DNA of 53,090 nucleotides, from NCBI GenBank assembly GCA_964517765.1, contig CAZFEN010000008.1, positions 1 through 53,090 on the forward strand, written 5' to 3'. The translations under genes were made by a program, and so were the position numbers. Numbering within the stretch: the stretch's first letter is position 1; every line of letters begins with the position of its first letter. The notes below the pieces were generated by a model. It had not been told where the DNA came from, ran no database searches, and worked only from the letters and a program-made list of their open reading frames with translations. The DNA comes from Hydromicrobium sp964517765. GTDB taxonomy: Bacteria; Actinomycetota; Humimicrobiia; Humimicrobiales; Humimicrobiaceae. Shown piece by piece: positions 16,721 to 25,856 of this stretch.

Positions 16721-18991
16721 TTATTTCTCCTCGTAAAACTCCAGTATGTCGCCTTTGCTGAGATCCTGAAAACCTTCCAGTCTTATGCCGCATTCATATC
16801 CTGCAGAAACTTTTTTGATATCTTCTTTGAAGCGATGGAGAGTTGCAACTCTCCCCTGATGGATTGATTCCCCTTCTCTTATTACATTAACCAGGTTGCC
16901 TCTTTCGACTTCACCCTCAAGAATATAAGAGCCGGCTACTATCCCGATTTTAGGGAGTTTGAATATTTCTCTGACTTCAGCTTTACCCTTATCGATCCTT
17001 TTTATTTCAGGTTCCAGTAATCCTTTAAAGGCAAGGGTAATATCATCAATCAGTTTATAGATAATATCATATGTTCTGACTTCGACATTTTCCTTCTTTT
17101 GCAATGCTTCCGCTTTCTGCGTGGGAACAACCTCAAATCCCACTACAATTGCATTCGAGGCTGCAGCTAACAGGATGTCGCTATCGGTTATGGCTCCAAT
17201 AGCCTTGTGTATTATATCAATTTTTATTGTTTCTTCTTTTATATTATTAAGTGACCTCTCTACTGCGTCAAGTGATCCTTCCGAATCTGCTTTAAGAATT
17301 ATTTTTAATTTTTTTATCTCCATTTCTTTTGATAATTCGGATAATCTTTCAAGAGTTAATGGTTTTCTGAATTCATCGATTTTTAATATTTTCCTCTCAT
17401 AATTTTTCGTATTTAAAAGTTCTTTAGCTATCTTCTCGCTTTTAACCACAAATAATTTATCTCCTGCTTTTGGCACAAAAGAAAAACCGGTAATCTCAAT
17501 CGGTTGTGACAGTACCGCTTCCTTTAGCGTGTTAAGATTTTCATCCCTTATTAATCTTATCTTCCCAAACGAATAGCCGGTAATAAAAGAATCTCCTATT
17601 TTTAATTTTCCTCTTTTTACTATGACCGTACCTACGGGTCCCAGACTTCTGTCCAATCTTGACTCGATAATAATTCCGGTACCATCGGAATTCGGATTAC
17701 CTCTTATTTCATTCAAATCGGCTACCAGCAGAATCATTTCAAGAAATTCGTCCAGATTGATCTTTTTTTTGGCAGAGATTTCTATACAGACAGTATCTCC
17801 TCCCCACTCTTCAGGAACCAGATTATATTCGGTAAGACTTTTTTTCACTTTTTCAGCATTTGCATTTGGCAGGTCTATCTTATTAATAGCTATTATTATG
17901 GGAACACCAGCTTCCTTTGCATTATTTATTGCTTCTACTGTCTGGGGCATAATACCGTCATCAGCAGCAATAACGATTACCGCAATATCGGTGACTTTTG
18001 CTCCCCTGATCCTCATAGCCGTAAATGCTTCATGCCCGGGTGTATCTATGAAAGTGATTTTCTTGTCCTTGTAGACAACCTGATAGGCACCTATACGCTG
18101 AGTTATGCCGCCTTCTTCGTTTATTGCAACTCTGGTTTCTCTGATTACATCAAGCAATGTTGTTTTTCCGTGATCCACATGGCCCATTATAGTTACGATC
18201 GGGGGTCTGGTCACAAGATCTTCTTCGGAATCTTTATAGACTTCGTCCAGTTTTTCTTCAAAACCTACTATATGATATTTAAAGCTATACTCCTGAGACA
18301 GGTATTCTACCAGGTCTTTGGTCAGGGATTGATTGATATTGATGGCCTCACCCATATCAAATAAAAGCTTGATTATTTGACTCGATGGGACATTTATCTT
18401 CTCCGATAATTTTTTTATGGTTATACCTTCGGAAATTTCAATTACTTTTTTTATTTCAGGTTTTTTCTTTGATTTCTCCAGTTTTTTTTGTTCTACTTTT
18501 GAAATCCCTTCGCCATCAGCCTTTTTTACCTGGATGACTTTTTTCTTATGGATTAATTTGGTTCTGAATCTACCTTCCTTTTCCTCTTTATCCAGTTCCC
18601 TGTCGAGCACACTTCGGATACTTGATTTTTTTTCTTTTTCCCAATCTGTTGTCGGTTTCGCAACCGTCTTTACTTCGCTGCCAGCAGCGGGTATTTTCTC
18701 AGTCCTGATATCATTTTTTTTCTTCGCTGCTTTTTTGACCGTACTTTTACGAGCAGGTTTGGATTCGGTTTTACTTTTGGTCCTGCCCGGAGATTTATCC
18801 ATAAGTTCTTTTTTTGTTTTTTTCTTTTTGACTTCCGGCTTCTTTTTCTCTGTAATACGTCCTTTGCCTTCGGTCTGCTTTTCTGCAGCCGATCCTTTTT
18901 TCTTCTTTTTTTCCAACTCGTCCTTCTTTAAATCTTTGGACCCGGACCCATCTTTCTTTTTAATTTTACTTTCCTCTTTTTTTATATTCAT
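16721..18991 (-). CDS. infB: Translation initiation factor IF-2
   Basis: GTPase that delivers fMet-tRNA to the 30S subunit. The N-terminal 180 residues are a low-complexity Lys/Glu/Ser-rich extension, followed by an IF2-N domain (about 185-235) and the G domain with GHVDHGKTTL (270-279), the DTPGHEAF switch and NKIDLP. Domains II, III and C2 complete the 756 residues. nusA lies directly upstream with about 30 nt between, so the usual ylxR and L7Ae-like genes are missing. If AUU-type starts in this window are real, IF-2 and the unseen IF-3 are the relevant selectivity factors. Confidence 0.97.
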   Translation of the reverse strand: MNIKKEESKIKKKDGSGSKDLKKDELEKKKKKGSAAEKQTEGKGRITEKKKPEVKKKKTKKELMDKSPGRTKSKTESKPARKSTVKKAAKKKNDIRTEKIPAAGSEVKTVAKPTTDWEKEKKSSIRSVLDRELDKEEKEGRFRTKLIHKKKVIQVKKADGEGISKVEQKKLEKSKKKPEIKKVIEISEGITIKKLSEKINVPSSQIIKLLFDMGEAININQSLTKDLVEYLSQEYSFKYHIVGFEEKLDEVYKDSEEDLVTRPPIVTIMGHVDHGKTTLLDVIRETRVAINEEGGITQRIGAYQVVYKDKKITFIDTPGHEAFTAMRIRGAKVTDIAVIVIAADDGIMPQTVEAINNAKEAGVPIIIAINKIDLPNANAEKVKKSLTEYNLVPEEWGGDTVCIEISAKKKINLDEFLEMILLVADLNEIRGNPNSDGTGIIIESRLDRSLGPVGTVIVKRGKLKIGDSFITGYSFGKIRLIRDENLNTLKEAVLSQPIEITGFSFVPKAGDKLFVVKSEKIAKELLNTKNYERKILKIDEFRKPLTLERLSELSKEMEIKKLKIILKADSEGSLDAVERSLNNIKEETIKIDIIHKAIGAITDSDILLAAASNAIVVGFEVVPTQKAEALQKKENVEVRTYDIIYKLIDDITLAFKGLLEPEIKRIDKGKAEVREIFKLPKIGIVAGSYILEGEVERGNLVNVIREGESIHQGRVATLHRFKEDIKKVSAGYECGIRLEGFQDLSKGDILEFYEEK

Positions 18992-19019
18992 AAATCTTTT
19001 AAATCACACATTATTTATT

Positions 19020-20078
19020 TTATTTACCGATTTCGGTATCTTCTTCTTTGTCTTTCGATCGTTCTTTTCTTGCTTCATCCAATTCTTCTTCGAATTGTTT
19101 TTCGTTCTTTATATCTATCTTCCAGCCTGTTAATTTAGCGGCCAGTCTGGCATTCTGACCTTCTCTGCCTATTGCCAGAGAAAGCTGATCATTTGATACT
19201 ACAATCAATGCGAACTTCTTTTCTTCATCTGTCAGCACCTTTATAATTTTTGCCGGGCTGAGAGAATTTTTAATAAAGGTGACAATATCATCATTATATT
19301 CAATAATATCTATTTTTTCCCCTCCCAATTCATCGACGATCATCTTGACCCTCGAACCCTTGGGGCCCACACAGGCACCTACCGGATCTACATTTCTCTC
19401 ATTCGAACTAACAGCAATTTTAGTTCTAAAACCTGCTTCTCTTGCAATGCTCCTTATTTCTACGATTCCTTCATAAATTTCCGGTACCTCTAATTCGAAT
19501 AATTTTCTGATTAAGCCGGTATGCGTTCTGGATACTATCACCTGGGGACCTTTTGTTGTTTTTCTTACATCCGAAATATATACTTTTATTCTTTCACCGT
19601 GTTTATATCTCTCTCTCGGAACCTGTTCATACGGAGGAAGTAATGCTTCGACTTTACCCAGATCCACCAGAGTAAATCTTGCATCGCTTTGCTGGACAAT
19701 GCCCGTTACCATATCTCCTGCCCTATCTTTAAATTCATCATACATTATCTCCCGTTCGGCTTCCTTTATCCTTTGCCTTATTACTTGCTTGGCAGTCTGC
19801 GCCGCGATTCTTCCGAAATTATCCGGAGTGACCTCGACTTCATTCTTTTTGCCCTCATCTTCTGGCGTAATATCTGTGCTTTCACCTTCATCCAAAATTT
19901 TAAACACTTTTATTTCGCCGGTCTTTTCATCGATATCCACACGACATTCATATTCCACCTGATAATTTTTTTTATAAGCTGAAACAAAGGCAATTTTAAG
20001 GGCTTCTACCAGTGTATCCATCTTTATGCCCTTTTCTTTTTCTAATTCTATTAATGCCTCTATCAATTTTCTATTCAA
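19020..20078 (-). CDS. nusA: Transcription termination/antitermination factor NusA
   Basis: RNA-polymerase-associated factor for pausing, intrinsic termination and rRNA antitermination. The 352 residues contain an N-terminal RNAP-binding domain (about 1-125), S1 (about 130-200) and two KH domains (about 200-345, with VGACVGPKGSRV and LAIGREGQNARLA). There are no C-terminal acidic repeats, the usual Gram-positive form. Start is TTG at 20078 after AGGTGA with a 6-nt gap. The gene has a promoter-like pair overlapping the end of recD2 and a terminator hairpin in the leader. rimP, which normally precedes nusA, is absent. Confidence 0.96.
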   Translation of the reverse strand: MNRKLIEALIELEKEKGIKMDTLVEALKIAFVSAYKKNYQVEYECRVDIDEKTGEIKVFKILDEGESTDITPEDEGKKNEVEVTPDNFGRIAAQTAKQVIRQRIKEAEREIMYDEFKDRAGDMVTGIVQQSDARFTLVDLGKVEALLPPYEQVPRERYKHGERIKVYISDVRKTTKGPQVIVSRTHTGLIRKLFELEVPEIYEGIVEIRSIAREAGFRTKIAVSSNERNVDPVGACVGPKGSRVKMIVDELGGEKIDIIEYNDDIVTFIKNSLSPAKIIKVLTDEEKKFALIVVSNDQLSLAIGREGQNARLAAKLTGWKIDIKNEKQFEEELDEARKERSKDKEEDTEIGK

Positions 20079-20111
20079 CTTAACTCACCTGCTTTTTGAC
20101 AAAATTTAAAC

Positions 20112-20136
20112 TAAAAAAAAGTGGGACCAGCCCACT
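20112..20136 (-). terminator. Intrinsic terminator between recD2 and nusA, possibly a nusA leader attenuator
   Basis: On the minus strand AGTGGG-CTGGT-CCCACT (20136-20120) forms a six-pair, GC-rich hairpin followed directly by a run of eight T (20120-20113). This is a textbook Rho-independent terminator. It ends 66 nt downstream of the recD2 stop and starts about 40 nt upstream of the nusA start. It may simply end the recD2 transcript or, if the promoter at 20172-20199 is used, lie in the nusA 5' leader. Confidence 0.85.
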
Positions 20137-20171
20137 GATTTTAAAAACTATTCACATTAAAATTCTTTAAA

Positions 20172-20199
20172 AGTATATCATAAAATAAAAAAAATTCAA
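20172..20199 (-). promoter_or_regulatory. Candidate nusA promoter
   Basis: On the minus strand TTGAAT (20199-20194) is followed by a 16-nt T-rich spacer and TATACT (20177-20172). Predicted initiation near 20165 would place the hairpin/T8 terminator within the nusA leader. Assigned by motif and position only; it partly abuts the end of recD2. Confidence 0.5.
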
Positions 20200-20202
20200 T
20201 CG

Positions 20203-22371
20203 CTAAAAAGTCCTCAGCAATTCCTTTAAACCTGTATATCTCTTCTCGACTATATTCCTGTTTACTGCCATTCCTATTGCTTTTTTACTTCCGACTATTA
20301 TTACAAGTTCTCTGGCTCTGGTTATGGCCGTGTACAGCAAATTCCTCTGCAGCAGCATATAATGTGAAGTCAAAATGGGAATAACCACACATTTGAATTC
20401 GGATCCCTGAGATTTATGAATGGTTATGGCATAAGAAAGGCTTATTTCATCGAGCTCGAAAAAACCGTAGTTAACCGTCCTGCCATCATAATCTATACTG
20501 ATTTCTTCTGCTTCCATATCTATACCGTTTATAAATCCTATATCCCCATTATAAATATCTTTTTCATAATTATTTTTTAGCTGTATTACTTTATCATTTA
20601 ATCTATACTGCACGGATCCTTTTTGGACTTTTTTAATATTGGGATTCAAGACATCCTGAAGTCTGGAATTTAGATTATTCACCCCAACAATTCCTTTATT
20701 CGTAGGAACCAGGACCTGGATTTCGCGCAGTGGATCATAATTGAAACTTTCAGGAATTTTTTTGGTAAGCAGATTTAATATAAGACTTACCGCTTCTTCA
20801 GATGTGTTCTTCTCGATAAAAAAGAAATCATTATTTTTTGGTTTACCGATATAGGGAAACTGGCCGTCCCGGACTTTATGTGCATTATGTATTATTAGGC
20901 TTTCGCTTTCCTGTCTGTATATTTTTTTGAGTTCTATTACCGGAATCACACCCGAACCAATCAAGTCACTCAGGACATTTCCCGGACCAACCGCAGGCAG
21001 CTGGTCGATGTCTCCGACAAAGATAATTCCTGTCCGGGGCTTTATAGCGGAGAGTAAATTTTTCATCAACGTTATATCCAGCATTGAAGCTTCATCGATT
21101 ATCACCATTTCTGCATCAACGGGATTGCTCTCGTTTTTCAAAAATTTATTAAGTTTCGGATTATAATTTAACAACCTGTGTATTGTCTTGGCTTCCCGTC
21201 CTGTTGCCTCGCTTAGTCTTTTTGATGCCCTTCCAGTTGGTGCGCCTAAAAGAACTCTTTTATTTTCTTTTTCAAAAATCTTTATTATTAAATTCAATAT
21301 GGTACTTTTCCCTGTGCCGGGACTTCCGGTTATAACCAGCATTTTCTCCGATACCGCCTTTTCAATTGCCTCTATCTGGATGTAATCAAGTATTATTCTT
21401 TCTTCAGCAGCCAGATCGTTTATGAGCTGGCTAATATTATTATTTTTTGCTTCTGCTGAAGTATCTATCCGGTCATTTTCCAAAATAGCAAAGATTTTTT
21501 TGCCTACATATTCTTCAGCATTATAAATACCAGAAAGGTAGATCCTATTCGTGTCATCTCTTATAATATTTATCTTTTTTTCTTTTTCAAGTTCGTTTAA
21601 TGCATTATTGATCTTTCCAATCTCTACCCCTAAGAAACCTTCCGCTATTTCCAAAAATTCTTCATATGGCAAATAACAATGCCCTTCATTTTCTGCCTCT
21701 CTTAACAAATAAATCAGTCCTGCCTTTATCCTGAAAAGTGAGTCTTTTTCAATGCCTGTCATCATTGCAATTTTATCGGCGGTTTTAAAACCTATTCCAA
21801 ATATATCCTCGGAAAGCCTGTAGGGATTTGTCTTTATTATATTTATGGAATTATCTCCGTAATTATTATAGATTTTTAGGGCATAAGTGCTGCTTATACC
21901 ATAGGATTGCAGGAAGATCATGACCTCTCTTATATTCTTATGCATCACCCAGGATTTTATGATCAAATTTATTCTTTTCCTGCCGATACCTTCTACCTCA
22001 TTTAGTTTTTTTGGGTCCTCATCAAGCATTTTTAATGTTCCAAGCTTGAAATGAGAGACAATCCTTTCTGCCATTACGGGACCTATGCCTTTTATCAAAC
22101 CGGAACCAAGATAATTCTTGATGCCGGTAACAGTGGCCGGTTCAGATGTCCTGACGGCGGCGATTTCAAACTGCTGTCCATAGTTTTTATTTTGGACCCA
22201 TCTCCCGGTTATTTCCAGTTCTTCGCCGCAGCGAAGTTCAAAGGTATTTCCCACAATGGTAACAGTCTTAGAATCATCCAGCCTTACTTTACCAACCATG
22301 AATCCGGACTCGGAATTTTTATATATGATTTTTTCTAAGATTCCCTCAATTTTGATTTCCTGATTATTCAT
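20203..22371 (-). CDS. recD2: RecD2-type 5'-3' DNA helicase
   Basis: Superfamily 1B helicase not tied to RecBC. The N-terminal OB-like segment (about 1-75) and tandem helix-hairpin-helix region (about 80-200) precede the motor, with Walker A ITGSPGTGKST (347-357), motif II DEASM and a C-terminal SH3/2B segment, ending with the YAITIHKSQGSEF motif and LLYTAITRAR. At 722 residues it matches Deinococcus/Bacillus RecD2. In those organisms it acts in genome maintenance and mismatch-repair-linked pathways. It follows proS, an unusual insertion into the ancestral proS-(polC)-nusA order. Confidence 0.94.
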   Translation of the reverse strand: MNNQEIKIEGILEKIIYKNSESGFMVGKVRLDDSKTVTIVGNTFELRCGEELEITGRWVQNKNYGQQFEIAAVRTSEPATVTGIKNYLGSGLIKGIGPVMAERIVSHFKLGTLKMLDEDPKKLNEVEGIGRKRINLIIKSWVMHKNIREVMIFLQSYGISSTYALKIYNNYGDNSINIIKTNPYRLSEDIFGIGFKTADKIAMMTGIEKDSLFRIKAGLIYLLREAENEGHCYLPYEEFLEIAEGFLGVEIGKINNALNELEKEKKINIIRDDTNRIYLSGIYNAEEYVGKKIFAILENDRIDTSAEAKNNNISQLINDLAAEERIILDYIQIEAIEKAVSEKMLVITGSPGTGKSTILNLIIKIFEKENKRVLLGAPTGRASKRLSEATGREAKTIHRLLNYNPKLNKFLKNESNPVDAEMVIIDEASMLDITLMKNLLSAIKPRTGIIFVGDIDQLPAVGPGNVLSDLIGSGVIPVIELKKIYRQESESLIIHNAHKVRDGQFPYIGKPKNNDFFFIEKNTSEEAVSLILNLLTKKIPESFNYDPLREIQVLVPTNKGIVGVNNLNSRLQDVLNPNIKKVQKGSVQYRLNDKVIQLKNNYEKDIYNGDIGFINGIDMEAEEISIDYDGRTVNYGFFELDEISLSYAITIHKSQGSEFKCVVIPILTSHYMLLQRNLLYTAITRARELVIIVGSKKAIGMAVNRNIVEKRYTGLKELLRTF

Positions 22372-23659
22372 TTAGAGGTGATTTAAGGTTATTCGCAGTA
22401 TTTAATTTTTTTATAAATCCGGGAATCGAATCCAGGGATAGTTCCGTCTTCTTGCCATCTTTTCTGTATTCGACATCGATTAACTTATTATCCAGAAATT
22501 TCCTTCCCAGAATAAATCTTATGGGTATACCTATGAGATCGGAATCTTTGAACTTTATTCCTGCATTTACTTCTCTGTCGTCATAAAGGACCTCGACATC
22601 CAGTCCGGCTAGAATCCGATATACCACATCCCCTGCCTTTAAGAATTCTTCATTTTTACCGGTGGTAACAATAAGATTTACTGTAAATGGAGCTATTGAA
22701 ACGGGCCATATTATTCCTTTACTATCATGCGTCTGTTCTATTGCTGCCGCAAGCATTCTGGTGATCCCTATACCGTAACAGCCCATAACCAGAGGTTTTT
22801 GTTTTCCATCTACATCCACAAACCTTGCATCAAGGCTGTCGCTGTATTTGCTGCCCAGTTTAAAAATATGTCCTATCTCGATTCCTTTTTCTGCTTTAAG
22901 TTTTTTGCCGCAATTAATACAGCTACTGCTGTCCTTTCCGGGTGATGACTCTGATATTTCGAAATTTGCAGAATATCCGCACTCCGGACAAAAAACCAGT
23001 TTATCTTCACCATTTTCGGCGAGTATTATGAATTCATGAGATGAGCTTCCGCCAATCAGACCGGTATCTGCCTCCACTACCCTGTACCGGAGGCCAATTC
23101 TCTCAAGTATCCTGCAGTATGCGTTATACATCTTTTTATAAATGACTTCAAGATCAGCATCATTTGAGCAAAAGCTATAAGAATCCTTCATTATAAATTC
23201 CCTTGCTCTCAGTAGTCCGTATCTCGGCCTCATTTCATCCCTGAACTTGACCTGTATTTGATAAAGATTGACGGGTAGATCTTTATATGATTTCAAATCC
23301 ATATATGCAAGGTATGTAATCAATTCCTCATGTGTCGGACCCAGGCAGAAATCCCTTTTATTTCTGTCTTTCAACCTGAACATCTCCGGGCCATATTCTT
23401 CCCATCTCCCCGATTTTTTCCATAAATCCGAAGGCTGTAAAACCGGTAAAAAAAGTTCTATGGCACCGGCATTGTTCATTTCCTGTCTGACTATTTCTTC
23501 AATCTTCCTTAATACCCGGAGTCCCAGAGGTAAGAAAGCATAAATACCGGATGCAATTTTCCTTATAAGTCCGGCCCTTAATGCCAGGGCATGGCTCGAT
23601 ATTTCTGCTTCACTTGGTTCTTCTTTAAGAGTCGGAATAAAAAATTCAGAAAATTTCAA
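22364..23659 (-). CDS. proS: Prolyl-tRNA synthetase, short form lacking the INS editing domain
   Basis: Class II enzyme charging tRNA-Pro. Motif 1 region, motif 2 (FRDEMRPRYGLLRAREFIMKDSYSF, about 139-163) and motif 3 (GCYGIGITRMLAAAIEQ) are intact, followed by the anticodon-binding domain (about 325-425). Bacterial ProRS is usually about 570 residues because a roughly 180-residue INS domain, which hydrolyses Ala-tRNA-Pro, sits between motifs 2 and 3. This protein has 431 residues. At that site only some 25 residues lie between Cys224-x-x-Cys227 and Cys247-x-x-Cys250, giving a possible zinc ribbon in place of the editing domain. Editing must be lost or supplied by another protein, not seen here. 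Confidence 0.94.
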   Translation of the reverse strand: MKFSEFFIPTLKEEPSEAEISSHALALRAGLIRKIASGIYAFLPLGLRVLRKIEEIVRQEMNNAGAIELFLPVLQPSDLWKKSGRWEEYGPEMFRLKDRNKRDFCLGPTHEELITYLAYMDLKSYKDLPVNLYQIQVKFRDEMRPRYGLLRAREFIMKDSYSFCSNDADLEVIYKKMYNAYCRILERIGLRYRVVEADTGLIGGSSSHEFIILAENGEDKLVFCPECGYSANFEISESSPGKDSSSCINCGKKLKAEKGIEIGHIFKLGSKYSDSLDARFVDVDGKQKPLVMGCYGIGITRMLAAAIEQTHDSKGIIWPVSIAPFTVNLIVTTGKNEEFLKAGDVVYRILAGLDVEVLYDDREVNAGIKFKDSDLIGIPIRFILGRKFLDNKLIDVEYRKDGKKTELSLDSIPGFIKKLNTANNLKSPLNE

Positions 23660-23680
23660 TTTACGCTCCCCTTTATTTAT

Positions 23681-24745
23681 TTAAATTAATCTTTTTAAGC
23701 TTTTTTTAAACTCATCTACCGCAATCTTTTTATCTATTCTTTTTACTACCTTGCCCTTCAAAAAGACAGCTGCTTTTTCTTTCCCGAAAGCAATCCCTAT
23801 ATCTGCTTCTTTTGCCTCTCCGGGACCGTTAACTATACAGCCCATTACAGCCAGTTTGAGATTCTTTCTAATGCCTCCGGTCAATTTTTCGATCTCGTAC
23901 ACAATTTGACGAAAACCTTCCGCAGTCCTTCCGCAGGTGGGACAGGAAATAATATCCACTCCGACTTTTCTTAAGTTCAGGCTGTTAAGAATTATATAAG
24001 AAGCTTCTATCTCGTCTGCCGGATTTCCGGTAAGTGAGACTCTTATAGTGTCTCCTATTCCCATGGATAATAAAATGCCAATACCCACTGACGACTTTAT
24101 GCTGCCCCTGAACGGAGGACCGGCTTCGGTTATACCCAGATGCAGCGGGTAATCGACCTTATCCGAAATAGCTTCATATACATTTATGGTATCCATAACC
24201 GACGATGCTTTAGCTGATATTTTAAAATTTAAAAATTTTAATTTCTCTAAAAGTCTAACACTTTCAAATGTGCTTTCAACCATTGAATCGACTATGTTGC
24301 CATTATTTTTTCTAAGTATTTTCTTATCTATGGAACCTGAATTTACGCCTACCCTTATCGCGATTTTTTTTCTTTTGGCTTTTTCTATAATTTCTATAAC
24401 CCTGCTTTGCCCTCCTATATTACCCGGATTTATCCTTATACCATCAATCCCGATATCCATACATTTTAGGGCCAGATTATAATCAAATTGAATATCTGCT
24501 ACTACCGGAACCGTAAAAATTCCGTCATTAATAAATTTTTTGAGATGACTGACGGATTTCTTTTCAGGAACCGCTATTCTTATAAGTTCACATCCGCAGT
24601 TGATAAGCTCTTCTACTTCTGCCCGAAAATCGTCGGGGTTCTCAAGTTTGGTTTTGGTCATGGACTGGACGATAATAGGATTATCACCGCCTATTTTTAA
24701 TCTTCCTACCTCTATGACCCTTGTTTTTTTTCTTTTTATCTGCAT
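23681..24745 (-). CDS. ispG: 4-Hydroxy-3-methylbut-2-enyl diphosphate synthase (flavodoxin/ferredoxin)
   Basis: Fe-S enzyme converting MEcPP to HMBPP in the MEP isoprenoid pathway. The TIM barrel starts with VQSMTKTKLENPDD and the C-terminal [4Fe-4S] domain carries SCPTCGRT and GCIVNGPGEA, supplying three cysteines. At 354 residues it is the short bacterial form. Its presence implies an MEP pathway, yet dxr, which normally stands between uppS and rseP in this same cluster, is missing and must be elsewhere or replaced. Confidence 0.96.
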   Translation of the reverse strand: MQIKRKKTRVIEVGRLKIGGDNPIIVQSMTKTKLENPDDFRAEVEELINCGCELIRIAVPEKKSVSHLKKFINDGIFTVPVVADIQFDYNLALKCMDIGIDGIRINPGNIGGQSRVIEIIEKAKRKKIAIRVGVNSGSIDKKILRKNNGNIVDSMVESTFESVRLLEKLKFLNFKISAKASSVMDTINVYEAISDKVDYPLHLGITEAGPPFRGSIKSSVGIGILLSMGIGDTIRVSLTGNPADEIEASYIILNSLNLRKVGVDIISCPTCGRTAEGFRQIVYEIEKLTGGIRKNLKLAVMGCIVNGPGEAKEADIGIAFGKEKAAVFLKGKVVKRIDKKIAVDEFKKSLKRLI

Positions 24746-24785
24746 TTTAAAGAGTTATTTATTCAAAAAGTATATTACCGCAAAG

Positions 24786-25850
24786 TTACATATTTCGGAT
24801 ATCGAAAGGTTTTATTATATCAAAGACCAGACCAATCAGTAGAAGGGAAACAAGAATAGCTATGCCTGTAAAGTTTAGTACTTCCAGAACCTTTCTGGGA
24901 ACAGGTTTTTTTCTTATGGTCTCTGCTATGATAAGTATGATATTGCCTCCATCAAGAGGGAAAATCGGAATCAGGTTTCCAAAACCCATAAGGAGGGAAA
25001 CAAGTGCAATAAAAAATATAAAATTTTGCATTCCCATGGATGCAGATTGCTGAAATATGTTTACTATTCCGACCGGTGAAACCGGTCTGGCTTCACTCAA
25101 AGGTATTTTACCCGAAAACAGCATCCCAAATAACTTTACGTAGGTAACACTTATATCCCATGTTAACCTGAAGCTTTCCTTCACGATTTTAAAAAATCCT
25201 AATTTCTCCTTAATATATCGGGGGCTTATGCCCAAAAAACCCTGACCTTCGACCTCATCAAGTTTGACTTTCAGGTCAATCTCCTCTCCGTCACGGATAA
25301 TGGTATATGTCACTTCCTGGTCAGGATATTTTTTTGTCAGATTAGAAAAATCATCCCATGTCTCGATTTTTTGACCGCTTAAAGCAATTACTTCATCACC
25401 TATTTCGAAACCAGATGCATCGGCAGAAGATTCGGGCTGAATGAAATCAATTGTCGAAGTGGGAACCAGTATCCCCATGCTTAAATAAATTGCAATAAGT
25501 ATCACAGCGAAAATCACATTGAAACCCACACCGCCAATCGAGACCAGCAGTTTTTTATAAAAGGGCTTATTTTGAAAGGCTTTATCTTTTAAATCAGGCG
25601 GTATGGATTCATTTCTATCCATACCCAGTAGTTTGTTGTAACCTCCGACCGGTATGGCGCTTATTCCGTAAGCAGTACCTTTTCTGTCTTTGAATTTAAA
25701 AAGCTTCGGACCAAAACCAATAAAAAATTCCTCGACATGTATTCCGCATAATTTTGCCATTGAAAAATGACCTAATTCATGGACAAATACTATCAGAGAC
25801 AATCCGATTATTGCTAGAATATACTGCAAAATGGTAGTAAAAGCTTGCAT
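24786..25850 (-). CDS. rseP: Site-2 intramembrane metalloprotease RseP/RasP
   Basis: Membrane zinc protease that cleaves anti-sigma factors and signal-peptide remnants within the bilayer. The first helix contains the HELGH zinc motif (24-28), a PDZ domain occupies about 125-200, and the late IFPLDGGNI motif supplies the third ligand. Several hydrophobic segments (about 8-28, 105-128, 275-300, 325-345) support a polytopic protein. Length is 354 residues. The start ATG lies 6 nt after the uppS stop. In most relatives cdsA and dxr separate these two genes. Confidence 0.95.
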   Translation of the reverse strand: MQAFTTILQYILAIIGLSLIVFVHELGHFSMAKLCGIHVEEFFIGFGPKLFKFKDRKGTAYGISAIPVGGYNKLLGMDRNESIPPDLKDKAFQNKPFYKKLLVSIGGVGFNVIFAVILIAIYLSMGILVPTSTIDFIQPESSADASGFEIGDEVIALSGQKIETWDDFSNLTKKYPDQEVTYTIIRDGEEIDLKVKLDEVEGQGFLGISPRYIKEKLGFFKIVKESFRLTWDISVTYVKLFGMLFSGKIPLSEARPVSPVGIVNIFQQSASMGMQNFIFFIALVSLLMGFGNLIPIFPLDGGNIILIIAETIRKKPVPRKVLEVLNFTGIAILVSLLLIGLVFDIIKPFDIRNM

Positions 25851-25856
25851 TCGGGA

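Noticed and set aside
18417..19133. 238-codon plus-strand open frame rich in Phe and Ser
   Set aside because: It is the complement of the Lys/Glu-rich N-terminus of infB and the end of nusA; AAA/AAG/GAA codons read as TTT/CTT/TTC. No ribosome binding site and no domain.
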